Shown: positions 49,118-56,821 of the stretch, one piece after another
Layout of the letters: the number at the start of each line of letters is the position of its first letter
Numbering within the stretch: position 1 is the first letter of the stretch
Assembly (NCBI GenBank): GCA_019750135.1
Contig: JAIEOV010000055.1
Location: forward strand, 1 to 64,000
Source of the DNA: Reyranella sp.
GTDB lineage: Bacteria; Pseudomonadota; Alphaproteobacteria; Reyranellales; Reyranellaceae
Direction: 5' to 3'
DNA: 64,000 nt
Translations under genes and position numbers: made by a program
Notes under the pieces: model-generated
The model's database searches: none
Told to the model about the DNA's origin: nothing
Seen by the model: the letters and a program-made list of their open reading frames with translations, nothing else

Positions 49118-50682
49118 TGTCATCGCGTAACGTTCTGGCCTTTACCGCGGCCCTGGCCGCCAGCGGCTGCATGGTCGGCCCCGACTACAAGCGGCCGCCG
49201 CCGGCCGATCCGCCGTCGGTCGCCTTCAAGGAGACGACGGGGCCGGTCGTCGGCGTGGCGGCCAATTTCCAGCCGGCGCAGCCGCGCGATGCCATCGATC
49301 GTGGACCGTGGTGGTCGATGTACGACGATGCGACGCTCAATGGCCTGGCGTCGCAGATCGACATCTCCAACCAGACGCTGATCCAGGCGGAGGCATCGTA
49401 TCGCCAGGCCCAGGCGCTGGTGCGGCAGGATGCGTCCGGCCTCTATCCCACGGTCACGGGCAGCGGCGGCTACACGCAGAGCGGTTCGGGCAGCGGCAGC
49501 GCCCGTGCCGTGCAGGGCACCGTGGTCAATGCCAGCACGGGCAGCGTCGGCCAGTACAATCTCGGGCCGTCGCTCTCCTGGCAGCTCGACGTGTGGGGCC
49601 GCATCCGTCGCCAGATCGAAAGCGATTCGGCCGCCGCCCAGGCCAGCGCCGCCGACCTGGCCAATGCCCGGCTGTCGGCACAGGCCAACCTCGCCATCAA
49701 CTACTTCTCGATGCGCATCTCCGAGCAGCGCATCAAGGTCTTCCAGGCGTCGGTGGCGGCCTTCACGCGCTCGGTCGTGATCGTGCAGAACCAGCTCGAT
49801 GCCGGCGTGGTGAGCCGCGTCGACCTTGCGCAGGCGCAAGCCCAGCTCGAGCAGACGCGCGCCACGCTGGTCGCCGAGAACATCACGCGCGCCCAATTCG
49901 AGCATGCCGTGGCCATCCTCGTCGGCAAGGCGCCGGCCGAGTTCAGCGTCGAGCCGGCGCCGCTGCCCAACGACGTGCCGACGGTCGAGCCCGGACTTCC
50001 CTCGACGCTGCTCGAGCGGCGGCCTGACATCGCTGCGGCCGAGCGGCTGATGGCCTCGGCCAACGCCCAGATCGGCGTGGCGCAGGCCGCCTACTACCCC
50101 AACATCTCGCTTGCCAGCACCGTCACCCTGGTGGCGAGCAGCCTCAATGCGCTGGCCATGCTCTCCAATGCGGTGTGGTCGGTCGGCCCGGCCTTCAGCG
50201 GGACGCTGTTCGACGGCGGCGCGCTCAAGGCGCAGGTCGAGGGCGCTCGCGCTCGCTACGATTCGCAGGTCGCGGCTTATCGCCAGACAATTCTGGTCGC
50301 CTTCCAGCAGGTCGAGGACGCGCTGGTCCAGCAGCGCGTGCTGATCGAGCAGGAGAAGGTGCAGCGCGCCGCGGTCGCCGCCTCGCGTGAGGCCGAGCGC
50401 CTGTCGCTCAACCAGTACCTTCTGGGCACGGTCCCCTATACGACGGTGGTGCAGACCCAGACCGCGGCGCTGACGGCAGAGCAGACGCTGCTCTCCATTC
50501 GTCTCAACCGGCTCACGGCCAGTGCCAATCTCGTCCTGGCGCTGGGCGGCGGCTGGCGCGACACCGACCTGCCGTCGCCCTATCCGGTCGGCGGCCTCGA
50601 CCAGAAGCCGCAGCCGCCGATGCCGACGCCGCAGAGCCTCGAGCCGGGAAAGCCGTGGTGGAGGTTCTGGGGCCGCTCGTAG
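49114..50682 (+). CDS. RND efflux outer-membrane lipoprotein channel (OprM/NodT family)
   Basis: 522 residues. The lipobox is A-A-S-G-C with the acylated Cys near residue 19, followed by M-V-G-P-D-Y-K-R-P, the usual start of this family. Two repeats of outer-membrane-efflux domain follow, with the L-D-V-W-G-R-I-R-R-Q-I segment and the E-R-R-P-D-I-A-A-A-E-R motif typical of NodT/OprM. It forms a trimeric tunnel joining the adaptor. A Pro-rich C-terminal tail ends the protein. It is the last gene of the four-gene operon (ATGA overlap). Confidence 0.93.
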   Translation: MMSSRNVLAFTAALAASGCMVGPDYKRPPPADPPSVAFKETTGPVVGVAANFQPAQPRDAIDRGPWWSMYDDATLNGLASQIDISNQTLIQAEASYRQAQALVRQDASGLYPTVTGSGGYTQSGSGSGSARAVQGTVVNASTGSVGQYNLGPSLSWQLDVWGRIRRQIESDSAAAQASAADLANARLSAQANLAINYFSMRISEQRIKVFQASVAAFTRSVVIVQNQLDAGVVSRVDLAQAQAQLEQTRATLVAENITRAQFEHAVAILVGKAPAEFSVEPAPLPNDVPTVEPGLPSTLLERRPDIAAAERLMASANAQIGVAQAAYYPNISLASTVTLVASSLNALAMLSNAVWSVGPAFSGTLFDGGALKAQVEGARARYDSQVAAYRQTILVAFQQVEDALVQQRVLIEQEKVQRAAVAASREAERLSLNQYLLGTVPYTTVVQTQTAALTAEQTLLSIRLNRLTASANLVLALGGGWRDTDLPSPYPVGGLDQKPQPPMPTPQSLEPGKPWWRFWGRS

Positions 50683-51031
50683 CTTTGCACAGAGGTTGCC
50701 GAGTCGGAGCGAGGCCGAGGGGGCTGCCAGCACCGCTGGCACCGGTGCTCGACCCGAACATTTTTGCGCCCTTTAACCTCTTATGGCGCGCAAAAACTCG
50801 AACCTCAGTTGGTTCTGAAGAGCACCTCAGTTATATTGCATCGCGTGTCGTTTCGCAGCGGCTCCGCTCTATGCATCGTTCATTCGCTACCCATCGCGCC
50901 CGACCGCAGCCGGGCCGGCCTGTCCGGCCGAGCGAAAATCGGTAGCGATAATAGCGGAAATGTCTCGGAAATGCCGACAATGCCGGAAAATCATCTCGCC
51001 CGCCGAGGAACGATCATCGTCCTTTTAGGCG
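50683..51031. other. Intergenic region after the RND operon
   Basis: About 350 bases between two convergent genes, with no supported gene. It contains the stem pair at 50726-50749 near the operon end and some short direct repeats (AATGCCG- and GGAAA-type) near the end of the Bug gene on the minus strand. Confidence 0.6.
50726..50749 (+). terminator. Possible terminator of the RND operon
   Basis: Two mutually exclusive stems overlap here: GCCAGC/GCTGGC (50726-50740, loop ACC) and AGCACC/GGTGCT (50729-50749). A run of five T follows at about 50760, a little too far for a classic intrinsic terminator. Confidence 0.3.
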
Positions 51032-52006
51032 CTATTCCAATTTGATGCCGGTGCGCTTGATGAAGGCCTGCCAGCGGTCGACCTCGGCGCGGATGGTGGC
51101 CATGAAGGCCTCCGAGCTGCCGCCGACGGGGACAACGCCGTCGTCGGCGAGGCGGCCCGAGACTTCCGGGCTTTTGAGCACGGCGTCGAGTTCGCCGTTC
51201 AGGCGGCTTACGATCTCGGCGGGAATGCCCTTGGGCCCGATCATGCCGTGCCAGAGCCCGAAGTTGACCGTCGGGTAGCCCTGCTCGGTGTACGACGGAA
51301 TGTCGGGCGCAGCGGCGAGTCGCGTGGTCGTGCTGATGGCGAGGCCGCGCAGCTTGCCGCTCTTGATGTAGGGCAGCATGGTGGTCGTGCCGCCGCTCAG
51401 CATGTCGACGTTGCCCGCCAGCAGATCGGCGAGGGCGGGCGCAGTGCCGCGATAGGGCACATGGGTCGCCTTGATGCCCGCGGCATCGAGGAAGAACTCG
51501 GTGGCGAGATGCACCAGCCCGCCCGCGCCGCTCGAGCCGTAGCTGAGCTTGCCCGGTTCGCGCCTGGCGAGCGCCACCAGGTCGCCCAGTGTCTTCATCG
51601 GCGACGCGGCGCCGACGCAGAGCACGCTCGGCTCCTCGGTGAACTGGCCGATCGCTACGATGTCGCCCAGCGAATCGAACGACGGCTTGTGCAGGAGCGA
51701 GTTGATGGCGTAGCTGCCCGAGATGGTGAGGTAGGTGTAGCCGTCGGGCGGCGACTTGATGGCAGCCTCGGCGCCGAGGTTGCCGCCGGCGCCGGGTTTG
51801 TTCTCGACCAGCATGGTCTGGCCGAGCCGCGCCGTGAGCTTTTCCGCGATCAGCCGGCTGGTGAAGTCCGAGCCGCCGCCCGGCGCGAAGGGCGCAATCA
51901 GCTTGATCGGCCGCGACGGCCAGGCCTGCGCCTCGGCGCGTCCGGCGAGCGCCAGCGTCGCGCCGGCCAGCAGCGTGCGCCGGCCGATCATGATGCGGGC
52001 CCTCAT
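51032..52006 (-). CDS. Bug/TctC family tripartite tricarboxylate transporter receptor
   Basis: 324 residues. A signal peptide (I-G-R-R-T-L-L-A-G to A-E-A-Q) precedes the Bug fold with L-I-A-P-F-A-P-G-G-G-S-D, K-P-G-A-G-G-N-L-G and H-V-P-Y-R-G-T-A-P. The receptor binds a carboxylate in the periplasm. ATG overlaps the DUF4387 stop by four bases, so it is the last gene of the AtuA-DUF4387-Bug operon. That linkage suggests it captures the substrate that AtuA processes. Confidence 0.92.
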   Translation of the reverse strand: MRARIMIGRRTLLAGATLALAGRAEAQAWPSRPIKLIAPFAPGGGSDFTSRLIAEKLTARLGQTMLVENKPGAGGNLGAEAAIKSPPDGYTYLTISGSYAINSLLHKPSFDSLGDIVAIGQFTEEPSVLCVGAASPMKTLGDLVALARREPGKLSYGSSGAGGLVHLATEFFLDAAGIKATHVPYRGTAPALADLLAGNVDMLSGGTTTMLPYIKSGKLRGLAISTTTRLAAAPDIPSYTEQGYPTVNFGLWHGMIGPKGIPAEIVSRLNGELDAVLKSPEVSGRLADDGVVPVGGSSEAFMATIRAEVDRWQAFIKRTGIKLE

Positions 52007-52335
52007 GATTCAGGCCACGGCACGCGGATCTCCTGCAGCGGCACGTGCTGCTGGGCCGCATGCATGTCGGTCTCGCCGATGCCGCCCTGGGCGCGCGGCC
52101 GCGGCAAAGTGATCTTCACCGCGTTCACCAGCTCGAAGAAGCCGAAGGTGATGATGGCCTGCGTCGGCACGTTGTAGAGCTCGGACACCAGCTCCTTGGT
52201 GATGACGCCGCTCTTCTTCACGGCGTCGAAGTCCTCGCGGGTCTTGAACACGATATCGAGGGTGATCTCGAAGGGGCCCGCGTTCTTGCTGCGGATCACC
52301 TTGGCGATCTCGCGCAGGGGTGTGTCGACGGCCAT
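52003..52335 (-). CDS. DUF4387 family protein
   Basis: 110 residues. The sequence (I-A-K-V-I-R-S-K-N-A-G-P-F, then F-G-F-F-E-L-V-N-A-V-K-I-T) fits DUF4387, a small domain found next to or fused with AtuA-like proteins. The biochemical role is unknown. It is three bases downstream of the AtuA gene and overlaps the Bug gene. Probably a small subunit of an AtuA complex in the cytoplasm; that is an inference from gene order. Confidence 0.85.
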   Translation of the reverse strand: MAVDTPLREIAKVIRSKNAGPFEITLDIVFKTREDFDAVKKSGVITKELVSELYNVPTQAIITFGFFELVNAVKITLPRPRAQGGIGETDMHAAQQHVPLQEIRVPWPES

Positions 52336-52338
52336 GCC

Positions 52339-53706
52339 TCAGATCTCCTCGACCTTGATGGGGAACAGCGCCGTCGGGCTGTCGACCTGCATCAGGTGAT
52401 AGACGTTGAACGCGCAGGCCTCGCCCAACGGGATCTCCAGCGGCGTGAAGGGCGAGGCGAGATTGCCCGCGGTGGCGATTCGACCGGGATAAGGCGCATG
52501 CATCAGGCTGGTGCGGGTCTTGCCGCAGATCGCGGTGGCGAGCGACTGGGTCGCCGCGGCGACCTCGACGATGATGCAAAGCTCGTGCGCCGGCGTCTTC
52601 ACCGGCTCGAGCTCGCCCATCACGCCGTTCTTGCCGTAGATGTGGGGGATGATGCGGTAGCTCTCCTCGGGCACCTCGGCGAAGTAGGCGCGCGTGGCGG
52701 CGATCACCTTGGCCAGGATCTCGTCGATCTGGCCGATGAAGATCGGATCGCGGGCGCCGGCGATGAAGATGCTGCGATAGCCCGAGGTTCGCGCCCCCTC
52801 GAGCTTCACCGTGTAGTGCTTCGACGGCTCGAAGCGGCTGCCCGAGACGCGCACGCGGCGGTCGGTGACCTGCTCGTACTTGCATTGCGACAGGTCGAGC
52901 GTGCCGCCCGGTCCCGCCAGCAGGAAAGGATGGGTCTTTTCGTAGAGCGTGTGGGCCGCCACCGAGGCCGTCGTGCAGCGCTCGTTGGGATTGAGCGGCT
53001 CGATCTCGAAGTGATCGCGCCTGAGCCAGCCCATGACGTTGCGTCCGACCGGCTCGGCGCAGAGGGCTCCGCATTCCATGATCTTGCCCATGTGCCAGGC
53101 CAGCGCCGGATCGAAGCCGGCGCGGATCGCCATCGCCGCGGTGGGCGAGGGGTCGTAGGAGCGGCCGCTCACCACGACGTCGACGCCTTCACTCTCGTCG
53201 AGCGCCTTGAGGAACGGCTCGGCGCCCATCTGCGCCACGACGACGGTCGCGGCATCGACCTCGCGCGGATCGAGCGGCGGCACCGGGCCGAGCGGCTCGA
53301 CGCGGCCGGCCTGCATCTCCTTCTTGATATGGCCCTTGTCGATGTCGGCGTAGATCGAGGCGAGCTTGAAGTTCCAGCCGCGCTTCTTCGCGATCTCGAC
53401 GATGATGTCGCGGAAGACGTCGACATGCAGATTGGTGCCGTCGCCGCCGGCCGACGAGATCAAGAGCGGCACCTTGGCGGCGCGCTGGCCCTCGAGCAGG
53501 ACCTCGATGTCCTTCACATAGGCCTCGCGGCTGCAGGTCATCTCGCCCAGCCCGAGCTTCTGCGGGCCCGAATCGGTCGAGCCCGAATCGATGGTGATGG
53601 CGTGCGGCTTCTGCGCCAGCCCGAGCTTGAAGTGATCGACCGGGAAACCGTAGCCCAGCATCCCCGACGGCGTGAGGATGCGGATTTCGTCGTTGCTGGC
53701 GGCCAT
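52339..53706 (-). CDS. AtuA-like (DUF1446) acyclic terpene utilization family protein
   Basis: 455 residues from ATG 53706. The frame stays open far upstream, but that part is antisense to gntR and dinB, so it is not coding. The protein shows V-V-V-S-G-R-S-Y-D-P-S-P-T and C-G-A-L-C-A-E-P-V-G near the middle. AtuA is required for citronellol/geraniol breakdown in Pseudomonas, though its chemistry is unsettled; many homologues act on other branched acids. It starts the operon. A GntR gene is divergent, with an operator between them. Confidence 0.85.
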   Translation of the reverse strand: MAASNDEIRILTPSGMLGYGFPVDHFKLGLAQKPHAITIDSGSTDSGPQKLGLGEMTCSREAYVKDIEVLLEGQRAAKVPLLISSAGGDGTNLHVDVFRDIIVEIAKKRGWNFKLASIYADIDKGHIKKEMQAGRVEPLGPVPPLDPREVDAATVVVAQMGAEPFLKALDESEGVDVVVSGRSYDPSPTAAMAIRAGFDPALAWHMGKIMECGALCAEPVGRNVMGWLRRDHFEIEPLNPNERCTTASVAAHTLYEKTHPFLLAGPGGTLDLSQCKYEQVTDRRVRVSGSRFEPSKHYTVKLEGARTSGYRSIFIAGARDPIFIGQIDEILAKVIAATRAYFAEVPEESYRIIPHIYGKNGVMGELEPVKTPAHELCIIVEVAAATQSLATAICGKTRTSLMHAPYPGRIATAGNLASPFTPLEIPLGEACAFNVYHLMQVDSPTALFPIKVEEI

Positions 53707-53730
53707 TTTCCGGACTTCGTCTGGTGGAAT

Positions 53731-53750
53731 GCCGGTGGTATACCATTGGC
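53731..53750. promoter_or_regulatory. GntR-type operator between the divergent AtuA and GntR genes
   Basis: TGGTATACCA (53736-53745) is a perfect 10-bp palindrome; flanking GCC/GGC extend it to a 20-bp imperfect dyad with 16 symmetric positions. It sits 24 bases from the AtuA start and 3 bases before the regulator ATG. FadR-subfamily GntR regulators usually bind short dyads of the TGGT-ATACCA kind, so this is likely an autoregulatory and operon operator. Confidence 0.7.
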
Positions 53751-53753
53751 ACA

Positions 53754-54416
53754 ATGGACACGCTAGCCCCCGACGATCTGGAGCCGGGCGAGGGCCAGAA
53801 GCTTTCGGTCGTGGCCTATGGTGCGCTGCTCGACATGATCCTGCGCGGCGCCATCGGTGCGGGCGAACCGGTGACGGAACGGCTGATCGCGGCGCGCCTC
53901 GGCATGTCTCGCACGCCCGTGCGCGAAGCCGTGCGCCGCCTGGAAGGGGAGGGCACGTTGCTGCGCCAGCGCAACGGCGCGCTGGTGGTGCAGCCCTATT
54001 CCATGGAGACGTTCCTGCACGCCCTGGCGGTGCGGCGCCTGCTGGAAGGAGAGACCGCGCGCCTGGCGGCGGGCAAGATTGCCCCGGCCGTGCTCGCCGC
54101 GTTGCGCGAGCGCATCGAGCGCCTGCGCCGCGAGGGGCTGGGCGACGGCGGCCGGCAGGACGACCGCGACTTCCATGCCGCCATCGCCCAGGCCTCGGGC
54201 AATCCCGTGCTGGCGACCACGATCGCCGACCTGCGCAAGCGCACCGCCATGTTCCGCCTCGGCCGCCTGCCCGAGCGCCTCGACCAGGTCTGCGACGAGC
54301 ACCTCGCCATCGTCGATGCCCTGCAGAGCGGCGACGGCGAGACGGCGCGCGCGGCCATGCAGAGCCACATCGACAACGTCCGCGCTCATCTTCTGCAACG
54401 GCTGACGGCGATCTAA
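53754..54416 (+). CDS. GntR family transcriptional regulator, FadR (FCD) subfamily
   Basis: 220 residues from ATG 53754; the earlier ATG at 53724 overlaps the operator. The N-terminal winged helix reads L-I-A-A-R-L-G-M-S-R-T-P-V-R-E-A-V-R-R-L, the GntR signature. The C-terminal FCD helical domain contains D-D-R-D-F-H-A-A-I-A-Q-A-S-G-N and D-E-H-L-A-I-V-D-A-L, where His and Asp bind a metal and carboxylate effector. It probably represses the divergent AtuA operon in the absence of its acid. Confidence 0.93.
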   Translation: MDTLAPDDLEPGEGQKLSVVAYGALLDMILRGAIGAGEPVTERLIAARLGMSRTPVREAVRRLEGEGTLLRQRNGALVVQPYSMETFLHALAVRRLLEGETARLAAGKIAPAVLAALRERIERLRREGLGDGGRQDDRDFHAAIAQASGNPVLATTIADLRKRTAMFRLGRLPERLDQVCDEHLAIVDALQSGDGETARAAMQSHIDNVRAHLLQRLTAI

Positions 54417-54426
54417 GATCGCCGGC

Positions 54427-55503
54427 ATGGCGGAGGAGATCCGCAAGATCATCCATATCGACATGGACGCCTTCTATGCGTCCGTGGAGCAGCGTGACGA
54501 CCCGGCCTTGCGCGGCAAGCCGGTGGCCGTCGGCGGCCGCCAGCGCGGCGTGGTCATGGCCGCGTCGTACGAGGCGCGCAAGTTCGGCGTGCGCTCGGCC
54601 ATGCCGACCGCGACGGCCCGGCGGCTCTGTGCCGAGCTCCTGCTCGTGAAGCCACGCTTCGACGTCTACAAGGAGGTGTCGCGCCAGATCCGCGAGATCT
54701 TCCTGGAATACACCCCGCTGGTCGAACCGCTGTCGCTCGATGAGGCCTATCTCGACGTCACGACGAACCTCAAGAACATGCCGCTGGCCAGCGATATCGC
54801 CCGCGAGATCCGCGCCCGCATCCTGGAGCGTACCGGCCTCACCGCCTCGGCCGGCATCTCCTACAACAAGTTTCTGGCCAAGCTCGCCTCCGACCATCGC
54901 AAGCCCAACGGCCAGACGGTGATCCCGCCTGACAAGGGCCCGGCCTTCGTCGAGGACCTGGCCGTGGGCAAGTTCCACGGCATCGGCCCCAAGACGGCAG
55001 AAAAGATGAATCGCCTGGGCATCCATACCGGCGCCGATCTCAGGGCGCAGTCGCTGGAGTTCCTGGAGCAGTATTTCGGCAAAGCCGGCACCTGGTACTT
55101 CGCCATTGCCCGCGGCCAGGACGATCGCCGAGTGGTGCCCAACCGGCCGCGCAAGTCCGTCGGCTCGGAGACGACGTTCATGGAGGACCTCGGCCGACCG
55201 AGCGACATCGAGCACGGCGTGGCGTCGGTGCTCGACGACGTGTGGTCATACTGCGAGCGCACCGGCATCCTCGGTCGTACCGTGACGGTGAAGATCAAGT
55301 ATGCCGACTTCCAGATCGTGACCCGCAGCCGCACTCTGAACGAGCCGGTGGCGAGCCGCGCCGTGCTCGAACAGACCAGCATCGGTCTCGTGCGCTCGAT
55401 CTACCCGCTGCAAAAGAACGTGCGTCTGCTCGGCGTCTCGCTGCACAACCTCGCACCGCGCGGCGAGCCCGTGACCGAACCGCAGATGACGTTGGAGTTT
55501 TAG
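54427..55503 (+). CDS. dinB: DNA polymerase IV (Y family)
   Basis: 358 residues. The catalytic acidic residues are D12/D14 in I-H-I-D-M-D-A-F-Y-A-S-V-E and D105/E106 in L-S-L-D-E-A-Y-L-D-V. The little-finger domain follows after residue 240. The C-terminal hexapeptide Q-M-T-L-E-F matches the Q-x-x-L-x-F beta-clamp-binding motif. It copies damaged DNA with low fidelity. It begins ten bases after the GntR gene, so the two may be on one transcript; no LexA site was sought in detail. Confidence 0.96.
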   Translation: MAEEIRKIIHIDMDAFYASVEQRDDPALRGKPVAVGGRQRGVVMAASYEARKFGVRSAMPTATARRLCAELLLVKPRFDVYKEVSRQIREIFLEYTPLVEPLSLDEAYLDVTTNLKNMPLASDIAREIRARILERTGLTASAGISYNKFLAKLASDHRKPNGQTVIPPDKGPAFVEDLAVGKFHGIGPKTAEKMNRLGIHTGADLRAQSLEFLEQYFGKAGTWYFAIARGQDDRRVVPNRPRKSVGSETTFMEDLGRPSDIEHGVASVLDDVWSYCERTGILGRTVTVKIKYADFQIVTRSRTLNEPVASRAVLEQTSIGLVRSIYPLQKNVRLLGVSLHNLAPRGEPVTEPQMTLEF

Positions 55504-55526
55504 GTGGGCGTCGATCCACGCACCCT

Positions 55527-55555
55527 GTCATCCCGAGCGTGGCGAGGGACCTTTC
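55527..55555. repeat. Left inverted repeat flanking the GIY-YIG gene
   Basis: 29 bases that reappear in inverse orientation at 55840-55868 with one mismatch. The repeat ends six bases before the GIY-YIG start codon and its GAGGGACC part may act as ribosome-binding region. Confidence 0.9.
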
Positions 55556-55561
55556 AGCCCA

Positions 55562-55867
55562 ATGCATGCCTACTACGTCTACATTCTCACTAACGTGAAG
55601 CGGAACGTGATGTATGTCGGCGTGACCAATGATCTTGAGAATCGCGTCGCCGACCACTGTGATGGCAGAGGTGGTGCCTTCACGCGAAAATACCGCGTCA
55701 ACACGCTCGTTCACGTTGAAGAGTTTCAATACGTCGACGAGGCGATTGCTCGCGAGAAGGAAATCAAAGGCTGGCGCCGATCAAAGAAGAATGCGCTTGT
55801 TGAAGCGTCGAATCCGACTTGGGCTGACCTGACTGGTCCGAAAGGTCCCTCGCTACGCTCGGGATGA
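55562..55867 (+). CDS. GIY-YIG nuclease domain protein
   Basis: 101 residues with Y-V-Y-I-L (GIY-like strand) and Y-V-G-V-T-N-D-L (YIG-like strand), then R-V-A-D-H and the E-K-E-I-K-G-W-R-R-S-K-K segment with the catalytic Glu/Arg pattern. This is the small single-domain URI/YhbQ type that cuts or nicks DNA. The final codons, K-G-P-S-L-R-S-G and the stop, lie wholly inside the right-hand inverted repeat. Flanking repeats suggest a mobile or repeat-associated gene. The base composition is lower in GC than its neighbours. Confidence 0.88.
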   Translation: MHAYYVYILTNVKRNVMYVGVTNDLENRVADHCDGRGGAFTRKYRVNTLVHVEEFQYVDEAIAREKEIKGWRRSKKNALVEASNPTWADLTGPKGPSLRSG

Positions 55868-55868
55868 C
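55840..55868. repeat. Right inverted repeat flanking the GIY-YIG gene
   Basis: Inverse copy of 55527-55555 (28 of 29 bases match). It encodes the last eight residues and stop of the GIY-YIG gene, so the gene end is set by the repeat. Confidence 0.9.
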
Positions 55869-55896
55869 AACGTCGTCGTGTCTACCGCAGTGCGAC

Positions 55897-56820
55897 CTAA
55901 ACCCCGACCTCGGCCACCATCTTCTTCAGCAGCGCGGCATCGGGATATGCGCCCAGCCCGGCCTGCACGTTGTCGCGCATGTGCTCGGGCTTGCCGGTGC
56001 CGGGGATGACGCAGGTTACGGCGGGATTGGCCAAGACGAACTTCAGCAACAGCTGCGCCCAACTCGTGCAGCCGATCTCGCCGGCCCAGTCCGGCAGCTT
56101 GCGCGACAGAAGCTTGCGCAAAAGGCCACCACCGCCGAACGGCTGGTTGACGAGCACGGCGATGCCGCGCTCGGCCGCGAGCGGCAGCAGGCGGCGTTCG
56201 ACGGCACGGTCGTCGAGCGCGTAGTTCAATTGCACGAAGTCCCACTTCTCGGCGCGCATCACAGCTTCCAGCTCATCGTGGGCGCTCTGCGTGTAATGCG
56301 TGATGCCGAGATAACGGATGCGCTTGTCGGCCTTCCAGGCCCGCAAGGTCGGCAGATGGGCGCGCCAGTCGAGCAGATTGTGGATCTGCATCAGCTCGAC
56401 ATGGTCGGTCTTGAGCAGCGACAGCGAGCGCGTCATCTGCTCGATGCCGCTGTCGCGGCCCGACGTCCACACCTTGGTGGCGATGAAGGCCTTGTTCCGC
56501 GTGCCCCCATCTCGGCCACTAGGGGCGGCCAGCAGGTCGCCGACCACGCCTTCGGCCGCGCCGTACATCGGCGAGGTGTCGATCACCGAGCCGCCCGCCT
56601 CGAACAGGACGCTCAGCACCTCGGCGAGCGGCGCGCGCTCCTCGGCCCGGCGGCCGACATCGAAGGTCCGCCAGGTGCCGCAGCCGACGACGGGCAGCAT
56701 CTCGCCGGAAGAGGGGATCTTGCGTTGATGCATGCGGGCTCCCGTTTGCGCGTTCGCGCGGCCGGCGGCCAGAACGGTGGCGCCGGCAAGTCCGAGCAGG
56801 GCGGAGCGCGTCAAGGTCAT
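55897..56820 (-). CDS. Aldo/keto reductase with export signal
   Basis: 307 residues from ATG 56820. A hydrophobic leader (M-T-L-T-R-S-A-L-L-G-L-A-G to A-Q-T) precedes the barrel, which is unusual since most aldo/keto reductases are cytosolic. The catalytic set is seen: Asp and Tyr in V-I-D-T-S-P-M-Y-G, Lys in I-A-T-K-V-W, His in M-Q-I-H-N. The NADPH loop is near G-T-G-K-P-E-H-M. ATG is separated by one base from the stop of the 1079-residue gene upstream, so the two are probably one operon. Substrate unknown. Confidence 0.85.
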   Translation of the reverse strand: MTLTRSALLGLAGATVLAAGRANAQTGARMHQRKIPSSGEMLPVVGCGTWRTFDVGRRAEERAPLAEVLSVLFEAGGSVIDTSPMYGAAEGVVGDLLAAPSGRDGGTRNKAFIATKVWTSGRDSGIEQMTRSLSLLKTDHVELMQIHNLLDWRAHLPTLRAWKADKRIRYLGITHYTQSAHDELEAVMRAEKWDFVQLNYALDDRAVERRLLPLAAERGIAVLVNQPFGGGGLLRKLLSRKLPDWAGEIGCTSWAQLLLKFVLANPAVTCVIPGTGKPEHMRDNVQAGLGAYPDAALLKKMVAEVGV

Positions 56821-56821
56821 G

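Noticed and set aside
50655-51045. Two short overlapping frames after the RND operon
   Set aside because: No ribosome site, no domain, odd composition.
53707-55215. Upstream extension of the AtuA frame
   Set aside because: It is antisense to gntR and dinB; the Met at 53706 starts the conserved AtuA sequence.
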